A stretch of DNA of 40,671 nucleotides from positions 1-40,671 of the forward strand of contig JAYSRU010000119.1 in assembly GCA_043720875.1 (NCBI GenBank), read 5' to 3'. Positions 15,675 to 24,522 of the stretch are shown here, in pieces. The DNA is from JAYSRU01 sp043720875 (GTDB taxonomy: Bacteria; Bacteroidota; Bacteroidia; Flavobacteriales_D; Crocinitomicaceae). Position numbers and translations under genes: made by a program. Under the pieces are notes generated by a model. It was not told the DNA's origin, did not search any database, and was given only the letters and a program-made list of their open reading frames with translations. Positions within the stretch are counted from its first letter, which is position 1, and every line of letters starts with the position of its first letter.

Positions 15675-18600
15675 ATGAAACGAATATTTACAATTTTAGT
15701 GTCTTTACTTTTTGCATTTAACGCAAACGCTCAAAGAAAACTCGATTACAACCATTCAAAATGGTTTTTTGGAGTGAATGTAGGCGCGGCTTGGCACACT
15801 ACTGATGTTAAAAATAAAACAGACTATGGTTGGGGCTTGATTCTCGGAAAATCATTCAACTATAATTATGGAACAGCGTTAAGTTTTGACTTACGTGGGC
15901 GCTTTTTAACGGGTAACTACTATGGTCAAAACCATAGTGCCACGAGTGATTTGAGTGGCAATGCATTATACAAACCATATGCGGATTCTATGGGCCTTGG
16001 AGTATTAAACTTTAAATCAAACTTATACCGAGGAGCATTGGAATTGGTAATTCATGCTAACCGTTTTAGAGAACGTACAGGCTGGGATTTATTTATTTTT
16101 GGTGGAGCAGGTGTTTCTTTTTATAAGACAACCGGTAATCTTACAAAATCTAACCTTGGTACGGAAGAGCTTTATGCTTATAATCAATTGGTAACCATTG
16201 ATAAAGCGTCCGTAACTGGATTGGTTGATGGCTCGTATGAAACGAATTTGAATGGATCAAGCGCGTATAAAACTGCATTTGCACCAAGTTTAGGCTTCGG
16301 AATCGGACGTCAAGTATCGAAGAGACTTTATTTTGGATTAGAACACAAGACAACATTTACCATGGCTGATGACTTTGATGGTTTCGCTGCTGGATCTGGT
16401 GACAAGAAAAACGACATGTATCATTATACGAGCGCCTACTTGAGATGGTATTTTAAAACAAGAACACATACAGATCCAGAGATTGTTAAACCAATCGACC
16501 CGATTACAACAAATGCGATCAATCTGCCTATCGTTAACTTCACCAATCCGTCACAATCTGGAACAACTGTTTCAAATCCCGACTTTATTATTAGAGCAGA
16601 TGTCTTGAATGTTTCTGATCGTCAAAATATAGTGTTTAAGCAAAACGGTAATTATATTTCATCGTATGCCTTTAATTCGGTTACAGGTAAACTTGAGAGC
16701 AATGTCTACTTAGTGTTAGGTCAAAATGTTTTCGATATTGTTGCTTCGAATGCAAATGGAACCGATCAAGAGAGTACGATTGTAATTTATAACCAAGTAC
16801 AACAAATTGCTCCTCCACGTGTTGACATCACTAATCCCGCAATAAGTCCCGCAACGGTTAATAATTCTGCATTCAATTTTACTGCTAATGTATTTAACGT
16901 AAACAATCAAAGCGAAATAACCTTGCAATTGAATGGGGTAGTTGTTCCGTTTAATTGGAATCCTAGTACAAGTCAAGTTACAAGCAATTTTAACCTTAAC
17001 TTAGGCTCAAACGTTGTTGTTATAAGTGCTTCAAATGTTGCGGGATCAGATAGTGAATCTGCAACAATAATTTATCGTCCAACAGAACAACTTGTAAAAC
17101 CAGTAGTTGTATTTACTGACCCAAGTTTGAATCCTTATACTACCGCATTGGCAACACATGCCATTACTGCCAACGTATTTAATGTTGCAAGTGCTCAAAA
17201 CATAACGTTCAAACAAAACGGTCAAGTTTCTACAAACTTTACGTATAATGTAACCACACATGTTTTAGCAACAACGGTTAATTTAAACCCAGGACAAAAT
17301 ATTTTTGAAATTATTGCTACGAATAATGCAGGATTAGCTACTGCTAGTACCGTAATTATTTATACGCGACCTGCACCGAAACCTCCTATAGTAACAATTA
17401 CTAATCCGTCAACTTCTCCAGTATCAGTAAATAATAGCAACTATACATTGGCTGCTACAGTTCTGAATGTTGCCGCGAGCAACCAAGTAGTGGTTACACT
17501 TAACGGTGCAGTTGTTTCTGGATTTACCTTTACTGCTGCGACTAATGGTGTTATTGCTCAACTTAATTTGATCGTTGGGGCTAATATAATTACTGTGAAA
17601 GGAACAAATGCGGACGGTACAGATATCAAAACAACTACGATAATCTACCAACCCTCCCAAGTGGCACAACCGCCAGTTGTAACTTATCTTGCTCCGGCTA
17701 GTAGTCCAATAACGGTAGAGAATCCTAATTTTACTGTATCGGGTACAATATCGAACCTTACGCTACAAAGCCAAGCAAATGTTAACGTAAATGGAAGTAA
17801 TGTTACCAACTTCACGTACAATCTTGTAAATCATACTTTCTCAATTCCTTTGGTGTTAATTGAGGGCGTGAACGTAATTGTTACAACCGGAACAAATTTG
17901 GTAGGTGTAGATTCTGAGACTATTTCGATTATATATCGTAAGCCAAATGCACCAATCAATCCCCCTATTGTTAGTTTTATTGTACCGGCAGTTAACCCAG
18001 CTGACTCATACACACAAAACTACAACTTAACAGCACGCGTAAGTTATGTTGCTGGAGCATCGAATATTGTGCTAAAAATTAATGGAGTTGCAACAACAAA
18101 TTTTACTTATGTTTTATCTTCAGAAATGATGAATTTCAGTTCAGGATTGGTACAAGGTGCAAACATCTTTGAAATTACAGCAACAAATGCATCAGGTCAG
18201 GATGTTGAGAGTACGACTATTATTTACCATCAACCGGTTCAAACCCTGGCCCCTACGGTGAACATTATTAATCCTGCGACTAGTCCGCTATTGGTTAGTA
18301 CTGCAACCTCAGATGTCCAAGCAGTAGTTTTAAACGTTGCATCGAGCAATGAGATTTCTGTAACATTAAATGGTGCGCCTTTTACAAACTTTACCTTTAA
18401 TGCCACTACCCATATCGTAAGCTTTAGTGCAAATCTTGTACAAGGCAGTAACTTAGTTGTTATTACTGCAACCAATAATGGCGGAACGGCAACAGACAAT
18501 ACAACAATTATCTACAAGCCAGTTGTTGTTATTGTTCCTCCAACTGTCGTTTTCATAACTCCAGCAATTAGTGGCACAACTGTATTAATGCCTGGTTATT

Positions 18601-20543
18601 TGGTGAGAGCGAAAGTCTTGAATGTGGATAATAAGCTACAAATTACTTTCAGTAAAGATGGTCAACAGTTGAATCAAGCAGATTTTAGCTACAATCCAGC
18701 AACGAAAGAAGTTAGTATCAACACGAACCTAATATTAGGAAACAACACGTTTATTGTAACTGGAACTAACGCTGCGGGTACAGTTTCTGCCAACACTTCT
18801 ATTACGTATCAAGCGCAAGTAGTACCGTGTGCTTTTCCAACAGTTGCCATCATTAGCCCAGTAGCAACACTTGGAGAAGTGTTGGAGAGTGAACTTCCTG
18901 TAATAGCTCAAGTACTTAATTTAACTGGAGCAAGTCAACTTCAAGTTACCTTGAATGGTGCGGTGCTTACAAACGGCATAAATTTCAACCCAGCAACGGG
19001 AGCTGTTAATTTTAATGTTACGTTGGCTGAAGGACAAAACATTATAGAATTGACTGCCACAAACGATTGTAAAACGGTTAAAAGCAATGTTAAAGTGACT
19101 TATCGTAAAGTTGTAGTACCATGTTTTAGTCCAACAATTCAACGCATAACACCACTAGAAAATATAACAGTTGAAACGGGAACGTATAACTACAAAGCAG
19201 TTGTTGCGAATTTGGCAAGTAGCAGTCAAGCTACGTTAACCATGAACAACGCTGTTGTGCCTTTCAATTATGATGTGGCTACAGGAATAATAACAGCGAC
19301 TTTAGGCCTTAACAACGGAGACAATAATGTCAATTTGCAAGCAAGCAATGCTTGTGGCTCAGTTTCTAATGCGGTTGTAATATTGTATCGTGCTTGTGTT
19401 CCCCCAACATTAACACTAGGATCTATACCCGAAGCAGGTATAACGACTACAACAAGTGTATCAATAACTGGCAACATTGGTGGCACATATGAAGGGTTAC
19501 AAGTATCGGCTACGTTAAACGGTAGGCCAGTAAACTTTGTTTACAATGAAGCAACCCACATGATCACTTTGAATTATGGAATCGCAGTAGGAGTTAATAC
19601 TTTTGTAGTGGTTCTAATGAACGCTTGTGGAACAGTAACACAGTCTATTACATTTACACGTGAGAACGTTGTTCAGGTAATTGCACCAACTGTTAACATT
19701 ACATCTCCGACACAAGCTAATTCAGCAACAACGGTTGAAACAAGCTTTATAACGGCAACTACAACCCAAATTACTTCACAATCACAAGTTTCGGTTACTG
19801 TAAATGGAAACCCAACGAACTTTAATTTTAACGCAGCCACCAATGAAATTGGGTTTAATGCTACCTTGCAACTTGGAGGCAACGCTGTTGTTGTAACTGT
19901 TGCAAATAGTGCAGGTAATGCAAGTGATTCGAGAATAATAAACTACAGTTTGCCTGTAATACCATTGGGGAAACCTGTAATTATTTACACTGCCCCAAGT
20001 AGTAACCCTACATTTGTTCCTGCAGGAGTATTTATTGTTGTAGGTTATGTTGAAAATATCACAAATATAAATCAGGTTGAAATCAAGGTTAATGGCACAA
20101 CCATTACGAACTTTAGTCCAACACTTAGCAACAATGTTATGACCTTTACATTCCCTGTTAGCGTTGACGCTTCAAATCCTTCTGCTGCAGTACAAATACA
20201 TGCAGATAATGGTTATGGAGTGGACAATGAAACGAGAATGATTCATGCAGAAACTCCGTCTGGAGGCAATGGCAATGGGGGCAATGGTAACAACGGCAAT
20301 GGAAAATCCACAAATATCAACAACACCCAAGCTCCTATAAAAGCGAACCCAGCCACAAAACCAGTGGTTAAACCTGTCGTAACACCTGCACAACCAGTGG
20401 TTAAGCCTGCCGTAAAACCAGCTATAAGTCCTGCTGGAAGAACAGAAGCAAAGCCGGTGACGGACACGGTATCAACCAAGCCGGCAATTAAACCAGCTGC
20501 GACAACTCCACTAAAAGTTGGAGGTCGTGGAGGCATCAATTAA
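15675..20543 (+). CDS. 1622-residue protein: outer-membrane-like N-domain, 13 Ig-like repeats, Pro/Lys tail
   Basis: Signal peptide at residues 1-19 (cleavage ANA-Q). Residues about 25-270 look like an outer-membrane barrel (WFFGVNVGAAWHTTD, TAFAPSLGFGIGRQVSKRLY, YTSAYLRWYFKTR). Residues about 275-1528 are 13 tandem repeats of roughly 95 residues with the pattern P-x-V-x-I-x-N-P, then NV, then NG, then F-x-Y, then L-x-x-G-x-N, then ATN-x-x-G, then T-x-I-I-Y. This suits bacterial Ig-like beta sandwiches. A Gly/Asn linker (GGNGNGGNGNNGNG) near 1530 leads to a Pro/Lys/Val tail ending GGRGGIN. There is no T9SS sorting domain and no OmpA peptidoglycan domain. Adhesion or envelope scaffolding is plausible but unproven. 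Two terminators follow. Confidence 0.85.
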   Translation: MKRIFTILVSLLFAFNANAQRKLDYNHSKWFFGVNVGAAWHTTDVKNKTDYGWGLILGKSFNYNYGTALSFDLRGRFLTGNYYGQNHSATSDLSGNALYKPYADSMGLGVLNFKSNLYRGALELVIHANRFRERTGWDLFIFGGAGVSFYKTTGNLTKSNLGTEELYAYNQLVTIDKASVTGLVDGSYETNLNGSSAYKTAFAPSLGFGIGRQVSKRLYFGLEHKTTFTMADDFDGFAAGSGDKKNDMYHYTSAYLRWYFKTRTHTDPEIVKPIDPITTNAINLPIVNFTNPSQSGTTVSNPDFIIRADVLNVSDRQNIVFKQNGNYISSYAFNSVTGKLESNVYLVLGQNVFDIVASNANGTDQESTIVIYNQVQQIAPPRVDITNPAISPATVNNSAFNFTANVFNVNNQSEITLQLNGVVVPFNWNPSTSQVTSNFNLNLGSNVVVISASNVAGSDSESATIIYRPTEQLVKPVVVFTDPSLNPYTTALATHAITANVFNVASAQNITFKQNGQVSTNFTYNVTTHVLATTVNLNPGQNIFEIIATNNAGLATASTVIIYTRPAPKPPIVTITNPSTSPVSVNNSNYTLAATVLNVAASNQVVVTLNGAVVSGFTFTAATNGVIAQLNLIVGANIITVKGTNADGTDIKTTTIIYQPSQVAQPPVVTYLAPASSPITVENPNFTVSGTISNLTLQSQANVNVNGSNVTNFTYNLVNHTFSIPLVLIEGVNVIVTTGTNLVGVDSETISIIYRKPNAPINPPIVSFIVPAVNPADSYTQNYNLTARVSYVAGASNIVLKINGVATTNFTYVLSSEMMNFSSGLVQGANIFEITATNASGQDVESTTIIYHQPVQTLAPTVNIINPATSPLLVSTATSDVQAVVLNVASSNEISVTLNGAPFTNFTFNATTHIVSFSANLVQGSNLVVITATNNGGTATDNTTIIYKPVVVIVPPTVVFITPAISGTTVLMPGYLVRAKVLNVDNKLQITFSKDGQQLNQADFSYNPATKEVSINTNLILGNNTFIVTGTNAAGTVSANTSITYQAQVVPCAFPTVAIISPVATLGEVLESELPVIAQVLNLTGASQLQVTLNGAVLTNGINFNPATGAVNFNVTLAEGQNIIELTATNDCKTVKSNVKVTYRKVVVPCFSPTIQRITPLENITVETGTYNYKAVVANLASSSQATLTMNNAVVPFNYDVATGIITATLGLNNGDNNVNLQASNACGSVSNAVVILYRACVPPTLTLGSIPEAGITTTTSVSITGNIGGTYEGLQVSATLNGRPVNFVYNEATHMITLNYGIAVGVNTFVVVLMNACGTVTQSITFTRENVVQVIAPTVNITSPTQANSATTVETSFITATTTQITSQSQVSVTVNGNPTNFNFNAATNEIGFNATLQLGGNAVVVTVANSAGNASDSRIINYSLPVIPLGKPVIIYTAPSSNPTFVPAGVFIVVGYVENITNINQVEIKVNGTTITNFSPTLSNNVMTFTFPVSVDASNPSAAVQIHADNGYGVDNETRMIHAETPSGGNGNGGNGNNGNGKSTNINNTQAPIKANPATKPVVKPVVTPAQPVVKPAVKPAISPAGRTEAKPVTDTVSTKPAIKPAATTPLKVGGRGGIN
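16500..20262 (+). repeat. 13 tandem ~285-nt coding repeats (Ig-like units)
   Basis: Each unit encodes about 95 residues and ends in a version of TTIIY plus a short Pro/Val linker. Unit starts are near LPIVNFTNP, PPRVDITNP, KPVVVFTDP, PPIVTITNP, PPVVTYLAP, PPIVSFIVP, APTVNIINP, PPTVVFITP, FPTVAIISP, SPTIQRITP, PPTLTLGSI, APTVNITSP and KPVIIYTAP. The protein pattern is clear, but the DNA has diverged so that no long identical stretches remain. This means old duplication rather than recent slippage. Confidence 0.85.
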
Positions 20544-20563
20544 TAGTAATTCATAAATAAAAA

Positions 20564-20593
20564 GGTGGTTTGAATATTCAAACCACCTTTTTT
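20564..20593 (+). terminator. rho-independent terminator of the repeat-protein gene
   Basis: A perfect 24-nt palindrome (20564-20587, each arm beginning GGTGGTTTGAAT) is followed by six T on the plus strand. A-rich sequence precedes it, so it could also act on the other strand. It begins 20 nt after the stop codon. Confidence 0.85.
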
Positions 20594-20603
20594 GTGATAA
20601 AAA

Positions 20604-20631
20604 AACCCCCTCACAAAAATGCAAGGGGGTT
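20604..20631 (-). terminator. terminator of the small minus-strand membrane protein gene
   Basis: Stem AACCCCCT (20604-20611) pairs with AGGGGGTT (20624-20631) around a 12-nt loop. On the minus strand it is followed by a run of seven T. It lies 20 nt past the stop of the gene at 20652-20840, directly facing the plus-strand terminator. Confidence 0.8.
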
Positions 20632-20651
20632 ATTATGAATAATTTCGTTGA

Positions 20652-20840
20652 TTACTTTAATGTGTCAGGATTGTTTTCAGCAGCGTTATTAAATTTACGT
20701 TGCGTATTCAACCAATAAAATAGACCGAAAAAGCCTAATAAAATGAAAGAATAATTTAATTTATCACCTACCCAATCGTAGAATTTAAAACCAAATTGAA
20801 AAATGGCACCGATTGCCTCAAAAAATGGAGTAGAACTCAT
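20652..20840 (-). CDS. small single-pass membrane protein (DUF6341-like)
   Basis: 62 residues: an amphipathic N-terminus (FFEAIGAIFQFGFKFYDWVG), one membrane segment (about residues 30-44, FILLGFFGLFYWL) and a polar tail (TQRKFNNAAENNPDTLK). The pattern of a W/F-rich start, a ...YWL segment and a polar acidic tail resembles the Bacteroidota DUF6341 family as I remember it. That family often neighbours a DUF6427 gene, as seems to be the case here. A dedicated terminator supports its being a real gene. Function unknown. Confidence 0.7.
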   Translation of the reverse strand: MSSTPFFEAIGAIFQFGFKFYDWVGDKLNYSFILLGFFGLFYWLNTQRKFNNAAENNPDTLK

Positions 20841-20951
20841 AACTATTAATTTTAAAACAAAAGTAATTAATCCAAGGGATTTTGCAAATAAAAATCTAAT
20901 TACTTACATATTTTAATTTGAGTTCCCAGCCTGATGCTTTGTCCTTTGTGC

Positions 20952-20959
20952 TATATTTG
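20952..20959 (+). promoter_or_regulatory. -7 box just before the DUF6427-like gene
   Basis: A perfect TATATTTG ends 5 nt before the ATG at 20965. I see no -33 TTTG at proper spacing (the nearest, at 20917-20920, is 31 nt away), so the call rests on the -7 box alone. If used, the mRNA would be nearly leaderless. Confidence 0.45.
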
Positions 20960-20964
20960 TAGTC

Positions 20965-21921
20965 ATGTTACGCATATTTGGAGGAGGAAATGTTTTTGTA
21001 TTGGCACTTTTGCCAATATTCATCGCTATTTTTCAGCTTTTTAACTTCCAGTTTCAATATTACACGCTTTTTAATACGATTGATTTGGGTATCTGGGGTA
21101 AATACGAAGGGATTAACACTCTTTTAGGTTCCTTATTAACTGGATCCTTTATCACAGTGAATGCTATTATTATTAATCAACTCTTTAATAAAAATGGATT
21201 TTTTGTAAAAAGCACTTTTTTACCGGCACTACTCTATGTTACAGTAATGTCTTTTAACCATTCTTTTTATGAAATGAATGGAATAGTTGTAGCTCATTTT
21301 ATGTTTATTTTGGGCATTTATCAGCTATTTCAACTGGATCAAAATGAAGATGGAAAAGCAATCATATTTAAAGCAAGTTTTTGTTTTGGAGTAGGCGCAA
21401 CCTTGCACACCCCCTTGACTACAATTCTTCCTGTTCTTTGGCTTATGACCTGGGTAATAAGACCTTTTGTTGTCAGAGAATTTCTTTTATTGATCGTCGG
21501 ATTTTGTTTACCGTTAACGTACGGAGCGAGCTTCCTTTATGTTAAGAACATTGACATTTGGTTAAACCCACTAAAAAATCTTACGAATTTTCACGAGAAA
21601 GAAATCATTTTTCAAGTATCATCTATTGCATTGGGATTATTGTTCTTAATGAGTATTGTTTCAATTCAACGAAAAATGGCGAATTCAACGATTCGTTTAA
21701 AAAAGTTAATCAGGATAATGTGGTATTTAGTAATTTATACCTTGTGCTTAGGTTTTTTAAACTTTGCATTGAACCGACAAAATGAATGGTTCTCTTATGT
21801 TGCCATACCATTCAGCTTTTTCTTGCCGTATGCAATTCAACAAAAATCAATTAATTTCTTGGCTTCAATTGGCTTTTACCTGATTTTAGCTATTTCTGTT
21901 GCTAAGTTTTTAATTTTTTAA
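20965..21921 (+). CDS. multi-pass inner-membrane protein (DUF6427-like)
   Basis: 318 residues, almost entirely hydrophobic with about nine or ten predicted membrane helices: FVLALLPIFIAIFQLF at the start, FLPALLYVTVMSF, FMFILGIYQLF, LPVLWLMTWVI, FLLLIVGFCLPLTYG and others up to FYLILAISVAKFLIF. Length, topology and the early FAILFY-type segments resemble the DUF6427 family of Bacteroidota, but this is from memory and not decisive. The neighbouring small protein and purQ are consistent with that context. Function unknown. An alternative plus-strand frame inside it is a shadow. Confidence 0.75.
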   Translation: MLRIFGGGNVFVLALLPIFIAIFQLFNFQFQYYTLFNTIDLGIWGKYEGINTLLGSLLTGSFITVNAIIINQLFNKNGFFVKSTFLPALLYVTVMSFNHSFYEMNGIVVAHFMFILGIYQLFQLDQNEDGKAIIFKASFCFGVGATLHTPLTTILPVLWLMTWVIRPFVVREFLLLIVGFCLPLTYGASFLYVKNIDIWLNPLKNLTNFHEKEIIFQVSSIALGLLFLMSIVSIQRKMANSTIRLKKLIRIMWYLVIYTLCLGFLNFALNRQNEWFSYVAIPFSFFLPYAIQQKSINFLASIGFYLILAISVAKFLIF

Positions 21922-22010
21922 TTTTAGACAAACTACAAAATAATACAATTCATTATTTTTCATTGTGCAATCGATGAATTCCTTAATTCTTAGCGTATAT
22001 TCGATTACAA

Positions 22011-22045
22011 TTGCGAGTTTTTACTAAAAAGAATATGTACTTTTG
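22011..22045 (+). promoter_or_regulatory. probable purQ promoter
   Basis: The -7 box TACTTTTG (22038-22045) matches TAnnTTTG and a TTG at 22011-22013 lies 24 nt upstream, slightly beyond the ideal spacing. The box ends 18 nt before the purQ ATG. The 21922-22063 spacer has no purine-riboswitch-like structure that I can see. Confidence 0.5.
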
Positions 22046-22063
22046 TAACCAAAAGAATAATAG

Positions 22064-22750
22064 ATGAAATTTGGTGTTGTAACTTTTCCGGGATCCAATT
22101 GTGATGATGATATGGTATATGTCTTAGAGACACAATTAAAACAAGAAGTTGTTAAATTGTGGCATAAGGATACTGATTTACAAGGAGCAGATTTTATTGT
22201 TTTACCTGGCGGATTTTCGTTTGGAGACTACCTTCGTTCGGGCGCTTTGGCAAAACTTTCTCCAATCATGTCGAGTGTAATTGCGCATGCAAACAAAGGG
22301 GGCTATGTTTTGGGGGTTTGTAATGGTTTTCAAATCTTGACAGAAGCAGGTCTTTTGGAAGGAGCACTATTACACAACAACAACCAAAAATTTATTTGTA
22401 AGAATACATTTTTAACACCAGCAAATAATGCATCAGCAATCAACAAAAAACTTGATTTAAAGAAAACCTACAAAATTCCGATCGCTCATGGTGAAGGGAG
22501 GTTTTATGCAGATCAAGCTACAATTGATCGTTTAGAATCGAATAATCAAATAATATTTAGATACACAACTGAAGACGGGAAAGTTACCAATGAAAGCAAC
22601 CCAAATGGTTCTCTAAATAACATCGCAGGTATTTGCAATACAGGAAGAAATGTATTCGGAATGATGCCTCACCCAGAAAGAGCTGCGGATGAAAACTTAG
22701 GAAATGTTGCCGGAAAATTCATTTTTGAATCACTTTTGCAAAATAGTTAA
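22064..22750 (+). CDS. purQ: phosphoribosylformylglycinamidine synthase, glutaminase subunit
   Basis: 228 residues, standard length. It hydrolyses glutamine and passes ammonia to PurL in step four of purine synthesis. GVVTFPGSNCDDDM opens the protein. PGGFSFGDYLRSGA is the family signature. The class I amidotransferase nucleophile C86 lies in GVCNGFQILTEAG, and the His/Glu pair is in MMPHPERA. PurL and PurS are not nearby, so they are encoded elsewhere. It has its own promoter and a 176-nt gap to tatA. Confidence 0.95.
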   Translation: MKFGVVTFPGSNCDDDMVYVLETQLKQEVVKLWHKDTDLQGADFIVLPGGFSFGDYLRSGALAKLSPIMSSVIAHANKGGYVLGVCNGFQILTEAGLLEGALLHNNNQKFICKNTFLTPANNASAINKKLDLKKTYKIPIAHGEGRFYADQATIDRLESNNQIIFRYTTEDGKVTNESNPNGSLNNIAGICNTGRNVFGMMPHPERAADENLGNVAGKFIFESLLQNS

Positions 22751-22892
22751 GAAAGATTAACGTTATTCTTTGGCTAATCCCATCCCCAACTATTAGTACT
22801 TAAGGCTGAGTAAAGCGCAATAGTTTTTCTTGAATTCAGCAATTGGAATGGCTAAAACTCACGTTTATATGTGCCTTTTCAAAAGAAATCAG

Positions 22893-22900
22893 TACTTTTG
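22893..22900 (+). promoter_or_regulatory. -7 box upstream of tatA
   Basis: TACTTTTG matches TAnnTTTG and lies 26 nt before the ATG at 22927. No convincing -33 element is seen. Its position argues against a tatA start farther upstream. The rest of the 22751-22926 spacer shows no hairpin, RNA gene or repeat. Confidence 0.45.
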
Positions 22901-22926
22901 TAAAAGAATTTAAAAGTCATAATGTT

Positions 22927-23094
22927 ATGTTAGGAGGAAAAGAGTGGTTGGTGATACTTGTTGTAGTCTTGTTATTGTTCGGAGGGAAAAAAATTCCAGA
23001 ATTGATGCGAGGCTTAGGAAAGGGTGTTAAAGAGTTTAAAGATGCTCAAAAAGGCGAAGAGCCTAAAACTGAAGACACAACTACTGAAAAATAG
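22927..23094 (+). CDS. tatA: Sec-independent protein translocase subunit TatA
   Basis: 55 residues from the ATG at 22927. The frame is open for 28 more codons upstream, but that region contains the promoter box and does not fit the family. One membrane helix (EWLVILVVVLLLFGGKKIPEL, residues 6-26) with the FGGKKIPEL motif typical of TatA/E is followed by the amphipathic helix RGLGKGVKEFKDA and a charged tail. TatA forms the pore for folded proteins with twin-arginine signals; TatC is not in the window. It is first of a plus-strand run with gatA only 8 nt downstream. Confidence 0.92.
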   Translation: MLGGKEWLVILVVVLLLFGGKKIPELMRGLGKGVKEFKDAQKGEEPKTEDTTTEK

Positions 23095-23102
23095 TCATCT
23101 TG

Positions 23103-24518
23103 ATGTATTCAACTTTAAAAGAAACCCAAGAGGCAATTCAAAACGGAGTCTCGGTTCATGCTATTGCTCAATATTTTTTGAATCAAATAGATGAAAACCT
23201 TGATCTGAATGCTTTTCTTGAAGTTTTTAAAGAAGAAGTTTTAAGTGAAGCGCAACGTGTTGACGCTAAGATTACAAATGGCACCCAAGGAAAACTTGCT
23301 GGTATGGTCATTGGAATTAAAGACAATATATGTTATGCGGGTCACAAAGTTTCAGCTTCTTCCAAAATTTTAGAAGGATTTGAATCATTGTTTTCGGCTA
23401 CTGCATTAGAGCGCTTAATTGCTGAGGATGCAATTATTATTGGCCGTCTCAATTGTGATGAATTTGCCATGGGCAGCAGCAATGAAAATTCAGCTTACGG
23501 CCCGGTAAAAAACCCGATTAATCGAAATTTAGTGCCCGGAGGTTCATCAGGTGGTTCTGCAGCTGCAGTTTCTGGCGGACTTTGTACCGCAGCTTTAGGA
23601 AGCGATACCGGAGGCTCTATTCGTCAACCTGCATCATTTACTGGAACATATGGCACAAAACCAAGTTATGGTAGAATAAGTAGACATGGGTTAATAGCTT
23701 ATGCATCTTCTTTCGATCAAATTGGTCCAATTACAAATTCTTTACAGGATGCCGCTTTGCTCACACAAATAATGGCGGGTGGAGATGAATATGATAGTAC
23801 AGCTTCACACAAAGCGGTTGGAAACTATATTCCAGAAATAACTACTAAGAAACTTAAAATAGCAGTATTAAAAGAGTGCATCGAAAATGAGGGTTTAGAT
23901 CCAATTATTTCGAATGCTTTTTCTGCTGTACTTGAAGCTCTTAAAATGGATGGTCACGAAATTAGCACGGTTTCTTTTCCATATATGCAATATATGGTTC
24001 CAACCTATTATGTACTTACCACTGCTGAAGCGTCTTCGAACTTATCTCGTTTTGATGGGGTTCATTTTGGACACAGAAGCTCTGAAGCAGTTGGTGTAGA
24101 AGAAACGTATAAAAAATCTAGAACAGAAGGATTTGGGAAGGAAGTTAAACGAAGGATAATGGCTGGCACTTTTGTATTATCTACCGGGTATTATGACGCT
24201 TACTATTCTAAAGGACAGCAAGTAAGAAGAGTTTTGAGGGATCGAACTAACGCGATTTTTGAAAAGGCAGATATTATTCTCACTCCAACAACACCGGGTC
24301 CGGCATTCGAATTGAATTCAGTAAAAGATCCGATTACAATGTATTTACAAGACATTTACACGGTTCACGCTAACCTTACCGGTCACCCTGCAATTTCTAT
24401 ACCTTTAGGAAAAACAAACAACGCTTTGCCATTTGGGATACAAATTATGGCGAAGAACTTGAAAGAAAAAGAAATGTTTGATGCTGCATTAATTGTAGAA
24501 CAAGCCATAAAAAAGTGA
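23103..24518 (+). CDS. gatA: Asp-tRNA(Asn)/Glu-tRNA(Gln) amidotransferase subunit A
   Basis: 471 residues from the ATG at 23103; a TTG one codon earlier is rejected. The amidase-signature fold has all three catalytic residues: K73 (GIKDNICY), S148 (GGSSGGSAAAV) and nucleophile S172 (GSDTGGSIRQP), with the canonical 24-residue spacing of the two serines. It releases ammonia from glutamine for GatB to convert mischarged tRNA. The segment YGTKPSYGRISRHGLIAYA is strongly GatA-like, which separates it from other amidases. GatB and GatC are not here. It follows tatA by 8 nt and precedes the transglycosylase by 4 nt. Confidence 0.95.
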   Translation: MYSTLKETQEAIQNGVSVHAIAQYFLNQIDENLDLNAFLEVFKEEVLSEAQRVDAKITNGTQGKLAGMVIGIKDNICYAGHKVSASSKILEGFESLFSATALERLIAEDAIIIGRLNCDEFAMGSSNENSAYGPVKNPINRNLVPGGSSGGSAAAVSGGLCTAALGSDTGGSIRQPASFTGTYGTKPSYGRISRHGLIAYASSFDQIGPITNSLQDAALLTQIMAGGDEYDSTASHKAVGNYIPEITTKKLKIAVLKECIENEGLDPIISNAFSAVLEALKMDGHEISTVSFPYMQYMVPTYYVLTTAEASSNLSRFDGVHFGHRSSEAVGVEETYKKSRTEGFGKEVKRRIMAGTFVLSTGYYDAYYSKGQQVRRVLRDRTNAIFEKADIILTPTTPGPAFELNSVKDPITMYLQDIYTVHANLTGHPAISIPLGKTNNALPFGIQIMAKNLKEKEMFDAALIVEQAIKK

Positions 24519-24522
24519 TTGG

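Noticed and set aside
18231..18245. A third copy of the repeat, because ACCGGTTCAAA occurs in the large repeat protein gene
   Set aside because: Only about 11 bases match, they encode normal residues of the Ig-like linker (QPVQT), and the rest of the element is absent.
16150..20539. Many minus-strand open frames under the 1622-residue gene
   Set aside because: They are shadows of a low-stop repetitive coding region, have no starts with promoters, and do not resemble proteins.
20564..20631. The two adjacent hairpins as a repeat element or small RNA
   Set aside because: Each has a T-run on the proper side for one of the two convergent genes, so a pair of facing terminators explains them.
22843..22926. 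A longer TatA starting at 22843 (83 residues)
   Set aside because: The extra 28 residues contain no membrane segment at the expected place, the -7 box TACTTTTG lies inside them, and TatA proteins begin only a few residues before the helix.
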